A stretch of DNA of 64,000 nt, from positions 2,292,501 through 2,356,500 of the forward strand of contig NZ_CP080414.1 of NCBI RefSeq assembly GCF_019457615.1, written 5' to 3'. Of this stretch, positions 26,049 through 34,130 are shown one piece after another. A program made the translations under genes and the position numbers. The notes beneath the pieces are model-generated. The model worked only from the letters and a program-made list of their open reading frames with translations, ran no database searches and was not told the origin of the DNA. This stretch comes from Shewanella zhangzhouensis (lineage in GTDB: Bacteria > Pseudomonadota > Gammaproteobacteria > Enterobacterales > Shewanellaceae). Within the stretch, counting starts at the first letter, position 1. Every line of letters begins with the position of its first letter.

Positions 26049-27023
26049 ATGTCTGACGTTGTAATGTCTGAAATCCAGCAAGACGAACTTTCCAAAAAAC
26101 AGATCACTCGCCTCAACAAGCTGCAAAAGCGGCTGCGTCGTGAAGTTGGCAGCGCTATCGCCGACTACAACATGATTGAAGAAGGCGACCGGGTCATGTG
26201 CTGCCTGTCCGGTGGCAAAGACAGCTATGCCATGCTGGATATTCTTATCAATTTGCAGCAACGTGCCCCCGTTTCGTTTGAAATTGTTGCCGTTAACCTG
26301 GACCAAAAGCAGCCTGGCTTCCCGGAGCATGTGCTGCCTGCTTACCTTGAGACCCTGGGGGTACCTTTTCATATTCTTGAGAAAGACACCTACTCCATCG
26401 TTAAAGACAAGATCCCGGAAGGCAAAACCACCTGTTCTTTGTGTTCACGCCTGCGTCGCGGCACTCTGTATGGATTTGCCCAGCGGATTGGTGCCACCAA
26501 AATCGCACTGGGTCACCACAGGGATGACATTATTGAGACATTGTTCCTTAACATGTTCTATGGCGGCAAAATGAAAGCCATGCCGCCCAAGCTTTTGTCC
26601 GACGACGGTGCCAACGTGGTTATCCGCCCCCTCGCCTATTGCCGTGAAAAAGACATTGCCGAATATGCCGAGCTGAAGCAGTTCCCCATTATTCCCTGCA
26701 ACCTCTGTGGCTCTCAGGAAAACCTCAAGCGTGCCGCAGTAAAAGACATGCTTAAGCAGTGGGATCGCCAGCATCCTGGCCGTATTGAAACCATCTTTAC
26801 CGCCATGCAAAACACCGCGCCTTCCCAGGGCGTCGACCGCGAGCAGTTCGACTTCGTCTCGCTTAAGCAGGATCCCAACGCCGAGTTTCGCGGTGATGTA
26901 GCAGAGGCGGACTTGCCTGCGTTTGACTTTATGGACACAGCAAACAGTGGCCACATTAATCTGGACGACGCCAGCAAACGTCAAGGCACACGTATCGATG
27001 TAGTATCGACCTTTACGCCCTGA
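26049..27023 (+). CDS. ttcA: tRNA 2-thiocytidine biosynthesis protein TtcA
   Basis: An ATP-dependent Fe-S enzyme that makes 2-thiocytidine at position 32 of tRNAs. The ORF is 324 aa. It has the PP-loop SGGKDSYAM near residue 55 and two Cys pairs, CSLC and CNLC, that form the cluster site. The context LGHHRDDIIETLFLNMFYGGKMK is characteristic. Two close starts exist, 26049 (MSDVVMSEIQ) and 26064 (MSEIQ); neither has a clear ribosome binding site. The last ~45 residues are a low-conservation acidic tail. Confidence 0.93.
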   Translation: MSDVVMSEIQQDELSKKQITRLNKLQKRLRREVGSAIADYNMIEEGDRVMCCLSGGKDSYAMLDILINLQQRAPVSFEIVAVNLDQKQPGFPEHVLPAYLETLGVPFHILEKDTYSIVKDKIPEGKTTCSLCSRLRRGTLYGFAQRIGATKIALGHHRDDIIETLFLNMFYGGKMKAMPPKLLSDDGANVVIRPLAYCREKDIAEYAELKQFPIIPCNLCGSQENLKRAAVKDMLKQWDRQHPGRIETIFTAMQNTAPSQGVDREQFDFVSLKQDPNAEFRGDVAEADLPAFDFMDTANSGHINLDDASKRQGTRIDVVSTFTP

Positions 27024-27073
27024 TGGCTCACATCCCGGCCAAGGAGACCGGGACATGTGAGCGATAAAAATAA

Positions 27074-27099
27074 CAAAGCCCGCTTAAAGCGGGCTTTTT
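27074..27099. terminator. Bidirectional rho-independent terminator
   Basis: Stem AAAGCCCGCT / AGCGGGCTTT with loop TAA, flanked by A and T tracts, between the convergent ttcA and the DUF2987-like gene. Confidence 0.88.
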
Positions 27100-27130
27100 C
27101 ATGGGCCTTCATTCGCAAAATCTATTGGCG

Positions 27131-27766
27131 CTATTTGGTTTGCGCGTACCAAGGGCTGACTATCTGTGGTGCGTCTGAGAAACTCAGTTGAGAAATACCG
27201 TCCAGCTCTTCACTTGTCAGTATCAACTCTTTTGACAGTCTCTTTTCGCTGCCATCAACCGTGGCAAACCGTCCCTCCTGGGTAAACTCAAACCGAATTC
27301 CGTCTGACGGGCGGGCAAAGTACTTCATTGGGAAGCCCTGTAAAGAGGCCTGTAAGCTGTCCATTTCCGATTTAAGTTCGGCCAGCGTGTCGCCGGAATA
27401 CTGGGTTTGAGGAACCCGTTCTCTTACTTGAAGGCTTAAGCCACAGGTTGACGCATCTCCATCTGTTTCTATGTTAACCAGCGCCCTTGCCAGCTTTAAA
27501 TCATCGTCGAAGGGCACAAACAACCGCTGGTCATCGGTAATGGTCAGGGGGAAGCGTTTTGACTCAGTGGTGATTTCGCCTTTTACTATCTTGCAGCCCG
27601 CTTTCATGGGTACTGAAAAGGTCAGTTCGGTTCTTGGGAAATCGCCCTTTTTAACCAGTTTCAATCTGTCATGAAATCCGCTGTACTCCAGCGAAACGGT
27701 AGTGGCAAATGCAGGTACCGACAGCATCAGACTGGACAGCAGACAGAGTTTGATTCTCGGATTCAT
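27131..27766 (-). CDS. Exported protein, DUF2987-like
   Basis: A 211-aa secreted protein with signal peptide MNPRIKLCLLSSLMLSVPAFA. The mature protein begins TTVSLEYSGFHDRLKLV, a pattern I associate with the DUF2987 family of Shewanella and Vibrio; that assignment is from memory and moderate. Two Cys (AGCKIV, STCGLS) could form a disulfide. The ATG at 27766 was chosen for the signal peptide; it lies inside the upstream Bax-like gene, giving a 98-nt out-of-frame overlap. Function unknown. Confidence 0.75.
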   Translation of the reverse strand: MNPRIKLCLLSSLMLSVPAFATTVSLEYSGFHDRLKLVKKGDFPRTELTFSVPMKAGCKIVKGEITTESKRFPLTITDDQRLFVPFDDDLKLARALVNIETDGDASTCGLSLQVRERVPQTQYSGDTLAELKSEMDSLQASLQGFPMKYFARPSDGIRFEFTQEGRFATVDGSEKRLSKELILTSEELDGISQLSFSDAPQIVSPWYAQTK

Positions 27767-28592
27767 CTTGAGATTCCAGGTAGGCTTTATTGTGCCGCAG
27801 CATCTGCAGCAATTCATCGACGTAGGCTTCACGTCGCTCGGAATAATTGACCAGGCCATACACCAGTGCATCTGCCGCAGGTTCGATGCCCTTGGCTCGC
27901 TGCTCTGCACGAATGGCACGGAAAAGTTTATAAGCCGAATGTGTATTCAGGTTATTGATATAAGAGGCAATGGCATCTTCCACTGTGTTAAACACAGTCA
28001 CTTCGTGACTCATGTCCTGGGCTCTGGCCGAAGGCACCATGCCGCAGCCCTTGGTGTAGCACCACTGACCGAAAAGATTCAGCCCTTCACGGGCAAAACG
28101 CGAACTGCCCCATCCGCTCTCATTCGCGGCCTGCACCAGCACCAAGGACTCAGGAATGATATCGATGCGTTTTAGTAGGCTCTGTACCAGTTGTTTGGTC
28201 TGAGTGGTGTTCCACTCAGATGCGTGCTCTGATTCAAGCACGCCGTACTCAACACCCAACGTAGCTAAACGTTGCTGATCCTTGGCGGACAGGGGCTTTC
28301 CAGCCTCGAGTTTCAGCAGTATTTCACTGACAAAACGCCTTTTCTTTAACGTAGCGCGATTGATGTCCTGCACTATCGGACGTAAAAATTCAAAAAATGC
28401 ACTCTTTTTCTCACCCACGTCGGCGTAGGTGTCGAAATCAGGCAAACGCGTCGTCTGTGAGAGCATTGGTAATACTCTCAAAGACTTACCTTTTTCTTCG
28501 AGGTCCGGGATCAGGCTGACTCTCAGAAGCAGAATCACCATGAAGCAGAGCGCGAAGGCAAGAATAAGTGTTGATATTTTACCGGTTTTCAA
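27669..28592 (-). CDS. Bax-like glucosaminidase-domain protein
   Basis: A 307-aa membrane-anchored protein with an N-terminal helix (ISTLILAFALCFMVILLLRV) and a glucosaminidase (PF01832-type) domain at ~130-275. Recognisable stretches are ESLVLVQAANESGWGSSRFA (catalytic Glu region), NLFGQWCYT and AIASYINNLNTHSAY. It resembles E. coli Bax, a putative peptidoglycan hydrolase. It starts with TTG. The final ~35 residues run into the next gene and look unlike a domain, so the true end may vary. Confidence 0.85.
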   Translation of the reverse strand: MKTGKISTLILAFALCFMVILLLRVSLIPDLEEKGKSLRVLPMLSQTTRLPDFDTYADVGEKKSAFFEFLRPIVQDINRATLKKRRFVSEILLKLEAGKPLSAKDQQRLATLGVEYGVLESEHASEWNTTQTKQLVQSLLKRIDIIPESLVLVQAANESGWGSSRFAREGLNLFGQWCYTKGCGMVPSARAQDMSHEVTVFNTVEDAIASYINNLNTHSAYKLFRAIRAEQRAKGIEPAADALVYGLVNYSERREAYVDELLQMLRHNKAYLESQDESENQTLSAVQSDAVGTCICHYRFAGVQRIS

Positions 28593-28761
28593 ATAGTTAC
28601 TCTCATTGTGGCAGCGAGTAGCGGTTCGCGGACAAAATTATATGTGATCCTGTTCCCATCGCAAAATTTATGACTGTATAATCTGAACGATTTGCCTAAA
28701 CTGGTTGGCGTATGTAACCGACAAGGGGTGTCGGTGTTGTAAGTGCATCAAGGAAGCTGAT

Positions 28762-29670
28762 ATGGATATATTGCAATTCAATGAATATCGTAAGGTCGTC
28801 GCAATCGGCGGTGGACACGGCCTTGGACGCGTGCTTTCCAGTCTTTCATTTCTTGGTCCCAGACTGACAGGCATTGTGGCGACCACTGATAACGGTGGTT
28901 CCACAGGTCGCCTGCGGGCGCAGCACGACTGCATTGCCTGGGGCGACCTTCGTAACTGCCTGTCTCAGCTGGCTGATAGACCCTCTGTTGGCTCTCTGCT
29001 CTTTGAATATCGATTCGAAGGTGAGTCGGAGCTGGGTGGCCATAACCTCGGCAATCTGATTCTCTATGCCCTGGATGAGCTGTGTGTTCGTCCGTTGGAT
29101 GCTGTGAATCTCATCCGGGGCATGCTGAAAATCGAATGCAAACTTATTCCCATGTCCGAACAACCGACGCACCTGGTCGCGCTGGAGGCCTGTGGCAATA
29201 AGGTGTTTGGTGAATTGGATGTGGACAGGCTTGAGAGCCATCCGATAGCCCTTTCCCTTGAACCCATGGTTGAACCTACCCACGAGGCGTGCCTTGCCAT
29301 CGAAGAAGCGGATTTGATAGTGCTTGGCCCGGGAAGCTTTTTAACGTCTACCCTACCGGCACTGCTCCTTCCCAAAGTCGCAGCATCTATTCGCCGTGCA
29401 AAAGCCAAAGTGATTTTGATTGATAACCTTACGGCAGAGGTTTCCTCTGCCGCAAACCATTTAACGCTCAACGAGCGTATCCAATGGTGCCATCAATTGA
29501 TAGGTAAGCCGGTTATTGAGCGGGTTTTGTGTCACGCTGAACACGAATACACCGAGGGCATCTGTCATTACCAGCCCCTTCGCAGTAAGCATCATCAAGG
29601 TTTGCACGATACTCAGGCGCTTGCAAAAGCCATTATGGCGCCTTTAGGCCGCAAACGTTTGATAGCCTAG
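28762..29670 (+). CDS. YvcK/CofD-like gluconeogenesis factor (YbhK homologue)
   Basis: A 302-aa member of the YvcK family, which binds UDP-sugars and is needed for growth on gluconeogenic carbon sources and for cell shape. The N-terminus VVAIGGGHGLGRVLSSL is the nucleotide-binding loop, followed by TDNGGSTGRLR and GHNLGNLIL, both family signatures. The ATG at 28762 has AAGGA 7 nt upstream. It is divergent from the Bax-like gene. Its neighbourhood to central carbon genes fits a metabolic role, but this is only context. Confidence 0.9.
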   Translation: MDILQFNEYRKVVAIGGGHGLGRVLSSLSFLGPRLTGIVATTDNGGSTGRLRAQHDCIAWGDLRNCLSQLADRPSVGSLLFEYRFEGESELGGHNLGNLILYALDELCVRPLDAVNLIRGMLKIECKLIPMSEQPTHLVALEACGNKVFGELDVDRLESHPIALSLEPMVEPTHEACLAIEEADLIVLGPGSFLTSTLPALLLPKVAASIRRAKAKVILIDNLTAEVSSAANHLTLNERIQWCHQLIGKPVIERVLCHAEHEYTEGICHYQPLRSKHHQGLHDTQALAKAIMAPLGRKRLIA

Positions 29671-29689
29671 CACGGACTGCCACTGGATT

Positions 29690-29718
29690 AAAAAAGGCTG
29701 CACTTGGCAGCCTTTTCT
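29690..29718. terminator. Terminator between the YvcK homologue and the aminotransferase
   Basis: Stem AAAAGGCTG / CAGCCTTTT with a 7-nt loop between convergent genes. Confidence 0.85.
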
Positions 29719-29743
29719 GTTTTCACATCAATTTTTTGTGAAA

Positions 29744-30937
29744 TTAGAGCACTGCGGCAATGGCACGGCAAATAACCGGCATATTGGTTTTGGTCATGCC
29801 GGCAACGCTTATTCTGCCTGAACCAACAATGTACACACCATGTTCAGCTCTGAGGGCTTCCACCTGCGCCTTATTCAGGCCGGAGAAGCTGAACATCCCC
29901 ATCTGACAGCTGATAAATGAAAAGTCCTGTGTTACACCGGCAGCTGCCAGACTCTCGACGAACAAAGTACGCATTTCGGCAATACGTTCGCGCATTTCTG
30001 CCAGTTCCTGCTCCCAGGCGGCTTTCAGTTCTGGACGACTTAAAATCGTACTCACAATCAGCGCACCGTGAGCCGGTGGATTTGAATAGTTCGCACGAAT
30101 AGTACGTTTGACCTGACTGAATGCCACCTTGGCTTCCTCTGCCGTAGCGGCAACCAGGGTCACGGCACCAATGCGCTCGTTGTAGAGACCAAAGTTTTTG
30201 GAGAAGGAATTGGCGATAACCAGTTCTGGAACCATAGACGCGACCAAACGCAGACCTTCAGCATCTTCTTCTATGCCACGACCGAAGCCCTGATAGGCAA
30301 AATCAAACAGCGGAACCAAACCTTTTGCAGCACAAAGCTCACCTACCTTTTGCCACTGCGTGAGTGTCAAATCAATTCCGGTTGGGTTGTGACAGCAGCC
30401 GTGAAATAAGACCAGATCACCCTGCTTGGCTGCATCCAGTGAGTTAAGCATGGCATCAAAGTCGATGTCATGGTTGGCTGCATCGTAATAGCCGTATTCT
30501 TTTACGGTGAGGCCTGCAGTTTCAAAAATGTTTTGATGGTTTGCCCAGGTTGGATTGCTCACCCAGATCACCCGGCTTGGGGTGTTTCGTACCACAAACT
30601 CTGCGGCAACACGCAGCGCGCCCGTACCACCCGGAGCCTGTGCCGTCACCGCCCGTTCTTTTGTGGTGACTGTGTGGGTTGCACCAAACAGCAGCTCCTG
30701 CACAACCTTGTTGTACAAAGTTACGCCCTCAATCCCCAGATAGTTTTTGGTGCTTTCTTCAGCCAAAAGGATAGCTTCGGCCTGCTTCACCGACTTCAGT
30801 ACCGGGGTCTGCCCTGCCTCGTCTTTATAGATCCCAACCCCAAGATTGACTTTATCGGTCCGAGGATCGGCCTTGAAGGCATCGGTCAGACCTAAAATCG
30901 GATCGGCGGGTGCGGGTACAACCTGGGAAAATATCAT
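29744..30937 (-). CDS. Aspartate/aromatic amino acid aminotransferase (class I)
   Basis: A 397-aa PLP enzyme of the AspC/TyrB family, transferring amino groups between aspartate or aromatic amino acids and 2-oxoglutarate. The PLP-binding Lys is in IANSFSKNFGLYNERIGA. Other marks are NLGVGIYKDE, the CCHNPTGIDLT motif, FDFAYQGFG and the substrate-binding Arg near SGRISVAG. Length is standard. I cannot tell aspC from tyrB by sequence reading alone. Confidence 0.92.
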   Translation of the reverse strand: MIFSQVVPAPADPILGLTDAFKADPRTDKVNLGVGIYKDEAGQTPVLKSVKQAEAILLAEESTKNYLGIEGVTLYNKVVQELLFGATHTVTTKERAVTAQAPGGTGALRVAAEFVVRNTPSRVIWVSNPTWANHQNIFETAGLTVKEYGYYDAANHDIDFDAMLNSLDAAKQGDLVLFHGCCHNPTGIDLTLTQWQKVGELCAAKGLVPLFDFAYQGFGRGIEEDAEGLRLVASMVPELVIANSFSKNFGLYNERIGAVTLVAATAEEAKVAFSQVKRTIRANYSNPPAHGALIVSTILSRPELKAAWEQELAEMRERIAEMRTLFVESLAAAGVTQDFSFISCQMGMFSFSGLNKAQVEALRAEHGVYIVGSGRISVAGMTKTNMPVICRAIAAVL

Positions 30938-31120
30938 GGGATCTATCCTTTAGAATGGAAGTAATGAAAACCGCATATTTATAGCATTGCTGCAAATCGT
31001 AATGTAGCGCTGGCTAAAGATTCTCGATGAAAATCTTTAATAGATGAACATTCATCAAAAAATGCGATAAAAGTGTGATGATACCGGATTGGCGAAAAAG
31101 AGGTTTTTGGAGATTAAAAG

Positions 31121-31194
31121 TGGAGGCGCGACCCGGAGTCGAACCGAGATCGACGGATTTGCAATCCGCAGCATAGCCATTCTGCCATCGCGCC
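31121..31194 (-). tRNA. tRNA-Cys (GCA)
   Basis: A 74-nt cloverleaf with encoded CCA. The anticodon loop reads TTGCAAA (GCA), the T arm is GGTTCGACTCC and the acceptor stem GGCGCG/CGCGCC. Second of two minus-strand tRNAs. Confidence 0.97.
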
Positions 31195-31215
31195 TAAACT
31201 GGTCCCTTGAGAAGC

Positions 31216-31291
31216 TGGAGCGACATATCGGGTTCGAACCGATGACCTATACCTTGGCAAGGTATCGCTCTACCAACTGAGCTAATGTCGC
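31216..31291 (-). tRNA. tRNA-Gly (GCC)
   Basis: A 76-nt cloverleaf with encoded CCA. Anticodon GCC in TTGCCAA, D arm TAGCTCAGTTGGTAGAGC and T arm GGTTCGAACCC. Transcribed ahead of tRNA-Cys, 21 nt apart, from the promoter at 31329-31356. Confidence 0.97.
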
Positions 31292-31328
31292 GTCTCTTGG
31301 GGTGACGGTGTTCCCGTCAGCGAGTTGC

Positions 31329-31356
31329 ATTCTACCTTTTTACCCCTCTCAGTCAA
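31329..31356 (-). promoter_or_regulatory. Predicted sigma-70 promoter for tRNA-Gly/tRNA-Cys
   Basis: On the minus strand, -35 TTGACT (31351-31356), a 16-bp spacer, and -10 TAGAAT (31329-31334), about 38 bp before the tRNA-Gly 5' end. Confidence 0.7.
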
Positions 31357-31405
31357 TGGCTTTTTTACTATTGGAAGTCCGTATGCTGCATTATTGTGCG
31401 AACCA

Positions 31406-31434
31406 TAAAAAAGCCCGGCATTGCCGGGCTTTTA
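31406..31434. terminator. Terminator downstream of the long GAPDH gene
   Basis: Stem AAAGCCCGGC / GCCGGGCTTT, flanked by A and T runs. Confidence 0.88.
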
Positions 31435-31447
31435 CTGCGCTTTGTCG

Positions 31448-32887
31448 TTATTCAGACAGCGGCAGAGACTGGTGATTCAGACCAAGCATTTTCTGCATCA
31501 CGCCCACTACCTGGCAGCTATAACCGAACTCGTTGTCATACCAAACGTACAGGATGGCGCGCTTACCATCGGCGATAGTGGCCTGAGAGTCCACTACACC
31601 GGCGTAACGAGAACCCACCAGGTCACTGGACACAATTTCAGTGGAGTTGGTGAAGTCAATCTGGTTTTGCAGTGGTGAATGCAACGCGACGTCCAGCAAA
31701 TAGTCATTGATATCGTCTTTGCTGGTTTCGCTGTTAAGGTTCAGGCTCAGAATAGCCATGGACACGTTTGGCGTCGGAACACGGATAGCGTTACCGGTCA
31801 AGCGACCAGCCAGAACAGGCAGCGCCTTGGCAACGGCCTTGGCAGCGCCGGTTTCAGTGATAACCATGTTCAGCGGTGCGCTGCGACCACGGCGATCGGC
31901 CTTATGGTAGTTATCGATAAGATTCTGGTCGTTGGTGTACGAGTGGATGGTTTCCACATGACCGTTTTCAATACCGTACTTGTCGTTGATGGCCTTGAGC
32001 ACCGGGGTGATGGCATTGGTGGTGCAAGATGCGGCAGAAACGATAGTGTCTTCATCGAGAATATCGTTATCATTCACACCGAATACGATGTTCTTGATGT
32101 TGCCTTTGGCGGGTGCCGTGAGCAGAACCTTGGCAGCACCGGGGCTCTTCAGGTGCAGACCCAGACCAGCTTCGTCTTTCCACACGCCAGTGTTATCAAC
32201 AACCAACGCATCTTTAATACCGTACTTGGTATAATCCACTTCTTCCGGGCCATTGGCATAGATGATTTGGATGTAGGTACCGTTGGCAATCAAGGCGTTG
32301 TTTTCTTCATCGATTTCAACAGAGCCGTTGAAAGGACCATGAACTGAATCACGGCGCAGCAGGCTGGCGCGCTTCTCAAGGTCGCCGGCACGGCCACCAC
32401 GGATAACGATGGCACGCAGACGCAGTTTGTTGCTGCGGCCTGTACGTTCAATCAGCAGACGGGCCAACAGGCGGCCGATGCGACCGAAACCGTAAAGAAC
32501 CACATCTCTTGGTTCTACTTCGTCAGCGTGGTCAATGGCGCTGGCAAGTTCAGAGGCCATATAGGCTTCGATTTCGCTGGCGTCGCTGTGGTTACGCCAG
32601 TAATTGACGGCGAGTTTGCCGATATCAACTTTACACTGCTTCACTGCCAGCTTGCTCAGCACCTCAATAAAGGGGAAGCTTTCACGCAGACGCAGTTTAT
32701 CACCCACGTGGCGACGCACCAGACGGTGAGCCTTGATGATATCAATGGTAGAGGCGTTCAGCAGAGGCTTGCCATAGACAACAACTTCTACACCTTGGTT
32801 GCGATACAGTTTACCCAGCAGAGGTTGCATAGCCTCGGCCAGTTCAAATCTTTCTTGCCAGCTTTGCAGGTGTTTATCAGCACTCAT
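31448..32887 (-). CDS. Glyceraldehyde-3-phosphate dehydrogenase, long form with N-terminal extension
   Basis: A 479-aa GAPDH family member, about 140 residues longer than classical GapA. The extra N-terminal ~125 residues are mainly helical and polar. The NAD-binding GFGRIGRLLARLL is near residue 132 and the catalytic Cys is in SAASCTTNAITP near 290; classical enzymes have CTTNC, so the second Cys is Ala here. YTNDQN and WYDNEFGYS are present. Shewanella carries such a form close to a standard GAPDH gene. Direction (glycolytic or gluconeogenic) and cofactor preference are unknown. Confidence 0.9.
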   Translation of the reverse strand: MSADKHLQSWQERFELAEAMQPLLGKLYRNQGVEVVVYGKPLLNASTIDIIKAHRLVRRHVGDKLRLRESFPFIEVLSKLAVKQCKVDIGKLAVNYWRNHSDASEIEAYMASELASAIDHADEVEPRDVVLYGFGRIGRLLARLLIERTGRSNKLRLRAIVIRGGRAGDLEKRASLLRRDSVHGPFNGSVEIDEENNALIANGTYIQIIYANGPEEVDYTKYGIKDALVVDNTGVWKDEAGLGLHLKSPGAAKVLLTAPAKGNIKNIVFGVNDNDILDEDTIVSAASCTTNAITPVLKAINDKYGIENGHVETIHSYTNDQNLIDNYHKADRRGRSAPLNMVITETGAAKAVAKALPVLAGRLTGNAIRVPTPNVSMAILSLNLNSETSKDDINDYLLDVALHSPLQNQIDFTNSTEIVSSDLVGSRYAGVVDSQATIADGKRAILYVWYDNEFGYSCQVVGVMQKMLGLNHQSLPLSE

Positions 32888-33052
32888 GTACAGGTCCTTT
32901 ATCTCACTTTTCTATATTTATTTACAGAAAGGTTTGAGTAACAAACAGAAACGACCATAATCAGTTTTATCCGGGACCCAGGTCCCATTTCAGGTCGGCG
33001 CTATTGTAATGAAACTTCCACCGCCTTGCCAGAAAGATATTTTCGCTAAGTT

Positions 33053-33067
33053 TGTAATTTTATTAGA
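33053..33067. promoter_or_regulatory. Candidate HexR box in the GAPDH/lipoprotein intergenic region
   Basis: TGTAATTTTATTAGA matches the remembered HexR palindrome TGTAAT-WWW-ATTACA at 14 of 15 positions. It is 10 bp before the lipoprotein start and about 165 bp upstream of the divergent long GAPDH gene. Confidence 0.6.
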
Positions 33068-33076
33068 GAAAGCACA

Positions 33077-33979
33077 GTGAAAAGTCATAAACAGCGACCT
33101 TTTTTTGTAATGTTTACATCATTTGCATTTGTTACCGGTGCTTTTGCGCTTTTTGGCTGTGATAATGACCGAAACTCAGACATGATCTGTAAAAATAATC
33201 CTGAACTTTGCGAAGATTTGCATAAAGACAGTTGGTGCCGATATGAGAAAGGAGACCTTATTCGGCAGCGTTTCGTCCTGAAAACCACCCCAAACCCCAC
33301 AGGTAAACAAATCTACGACCAGCTCAGATTTCTTGAGGTGTATTCAAAATGCATTGAGTTGGCCTCTGGGGTACAACACAAAGTTAACGTTCAGCGCACC
33401 AATGACAGATTACGCGCCTTTGGTATCAGCGTGCAGAACCTGGAGGAATTACAGGAATCGACCAAGGGCAGCCAAGACCCCTACCTCGCTTACTACCACT
33501 GGTCCCGACTCGACGACGCGAAAAGTCTTGCCGTGCTCATTAAAGCCGAAAAAGATGGGCAGATTTCTGATCCGGAGCTTTTATCCAAGCTGGCGATTTA
33601 CTACCTGAAGACTGACGCCGCCAGAGCCAAAAAGCTGTACCTTGATGTGCTGGGCATGGTCGATTCAGACCATCTTGACCCGGACTGGTTACTTGGGCTT
33701 GCCACCGCCTCACGTACCCTCGGCGACTTAGACGGCAGTTACCTTTATTCCAGGGCCAACATAGTGCTGACCAAACAGAGCGTCAATGAAGCGCAAATGC
33801 TGGCGTTGTTGACAGGCGATAAGACCAAGGCAGCCATGCTGGATAGCGAGGCTGAGCAATTGGCCAAGGCGGTGAGCTCAGGAAACTTTGCCGGCAGTGC
33901 GATTGAGAAACGCCTGAGGGCCGAGACAGACACAGAACGGGCAAAAATCGAGCCAGTCGCCCCTTCTGCACAAGATTAG
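33077..33979 (+). CDS. Predicted lipoprotein, DUF2989-like
   Basis: A 300-aa protein with an N-terminal hydrophobic segment and lipobox-like LFGC near residue 28, so probably a lipoprotein. The mature part starts with a Cys-rich patch (MICKNNPELCEDL, WCRYEKG) and continues as helical repeats (DPYLAYYHW, AIYYLKTDAARAKKLYLDVL) that resemble TPR/Sel1 units. I associate this with DUF2989, from memory. It sits between two GAPDH genes under a HexR-like box. The start is GTG with a weak ribosome binding site. Confidence 0.72.
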   Translation: MKSHKQRPFFVMFTSFAFVTGAFALFGCDNDRNSDMICKNNPELCEDLHKDSWCRYEKGDLIRQRFVLKTTPNPTGKQIYDQLRFLEVYSKCIELASGVQHKVNVQRTNDRLRAFGISVQNLEELQESTKGSQDPYLAYYHWSRLDDAKSLAVLIKAEKDGQISDPELLSKLAIYYLKTDAARAKKLYLDVLGMVDSDHLDPDWLLGLATASRTLGDLDGSYLYSRANIVLTKQSVNEAQMLALLTGDKTKAAMLDSEAEQLAKAVSSGNFAGSAIEKRLRAETDTERAKIEPVAPSAQD

Positions 33980-34082
33980 TGGTCTTGATTTTTCAAAAAG
34001 CGAGACCAATGTAAAAATATAACGATTCTTGAGGTGAAAAACGGGTTAAAACTGGGATTTAACTTGACGAAATCGAACAATT

Positions 34083-34099
34083 TGGTAATTTTACTACCA
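34083..34099. promoter_or_regulatory. Candidate HexR box upstream of gapA
   Basis: TGGTAATTTTACTACCA is a 17-bp imperfect palindrome whose core GTAAT-TTT-ACTAC resembles the HexR site. It lies 32 bp before gapA. Confidence 0.5.
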
Positions 34100-34130
34100 G
34101 ATATCGTTTATAATCACTGAGGGATATGAA

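Noticed and set aside
31089..31280. Plus-strand open frame with GFEPMTYTLARYRS
   Set aside because: It is the antisense of tRNA-Gly and tRNA-Cys.
33005..33019. Second HexR-like site TGTAATGAAACTTCC
   Set aside because: Too many mismatches in the right half-site.
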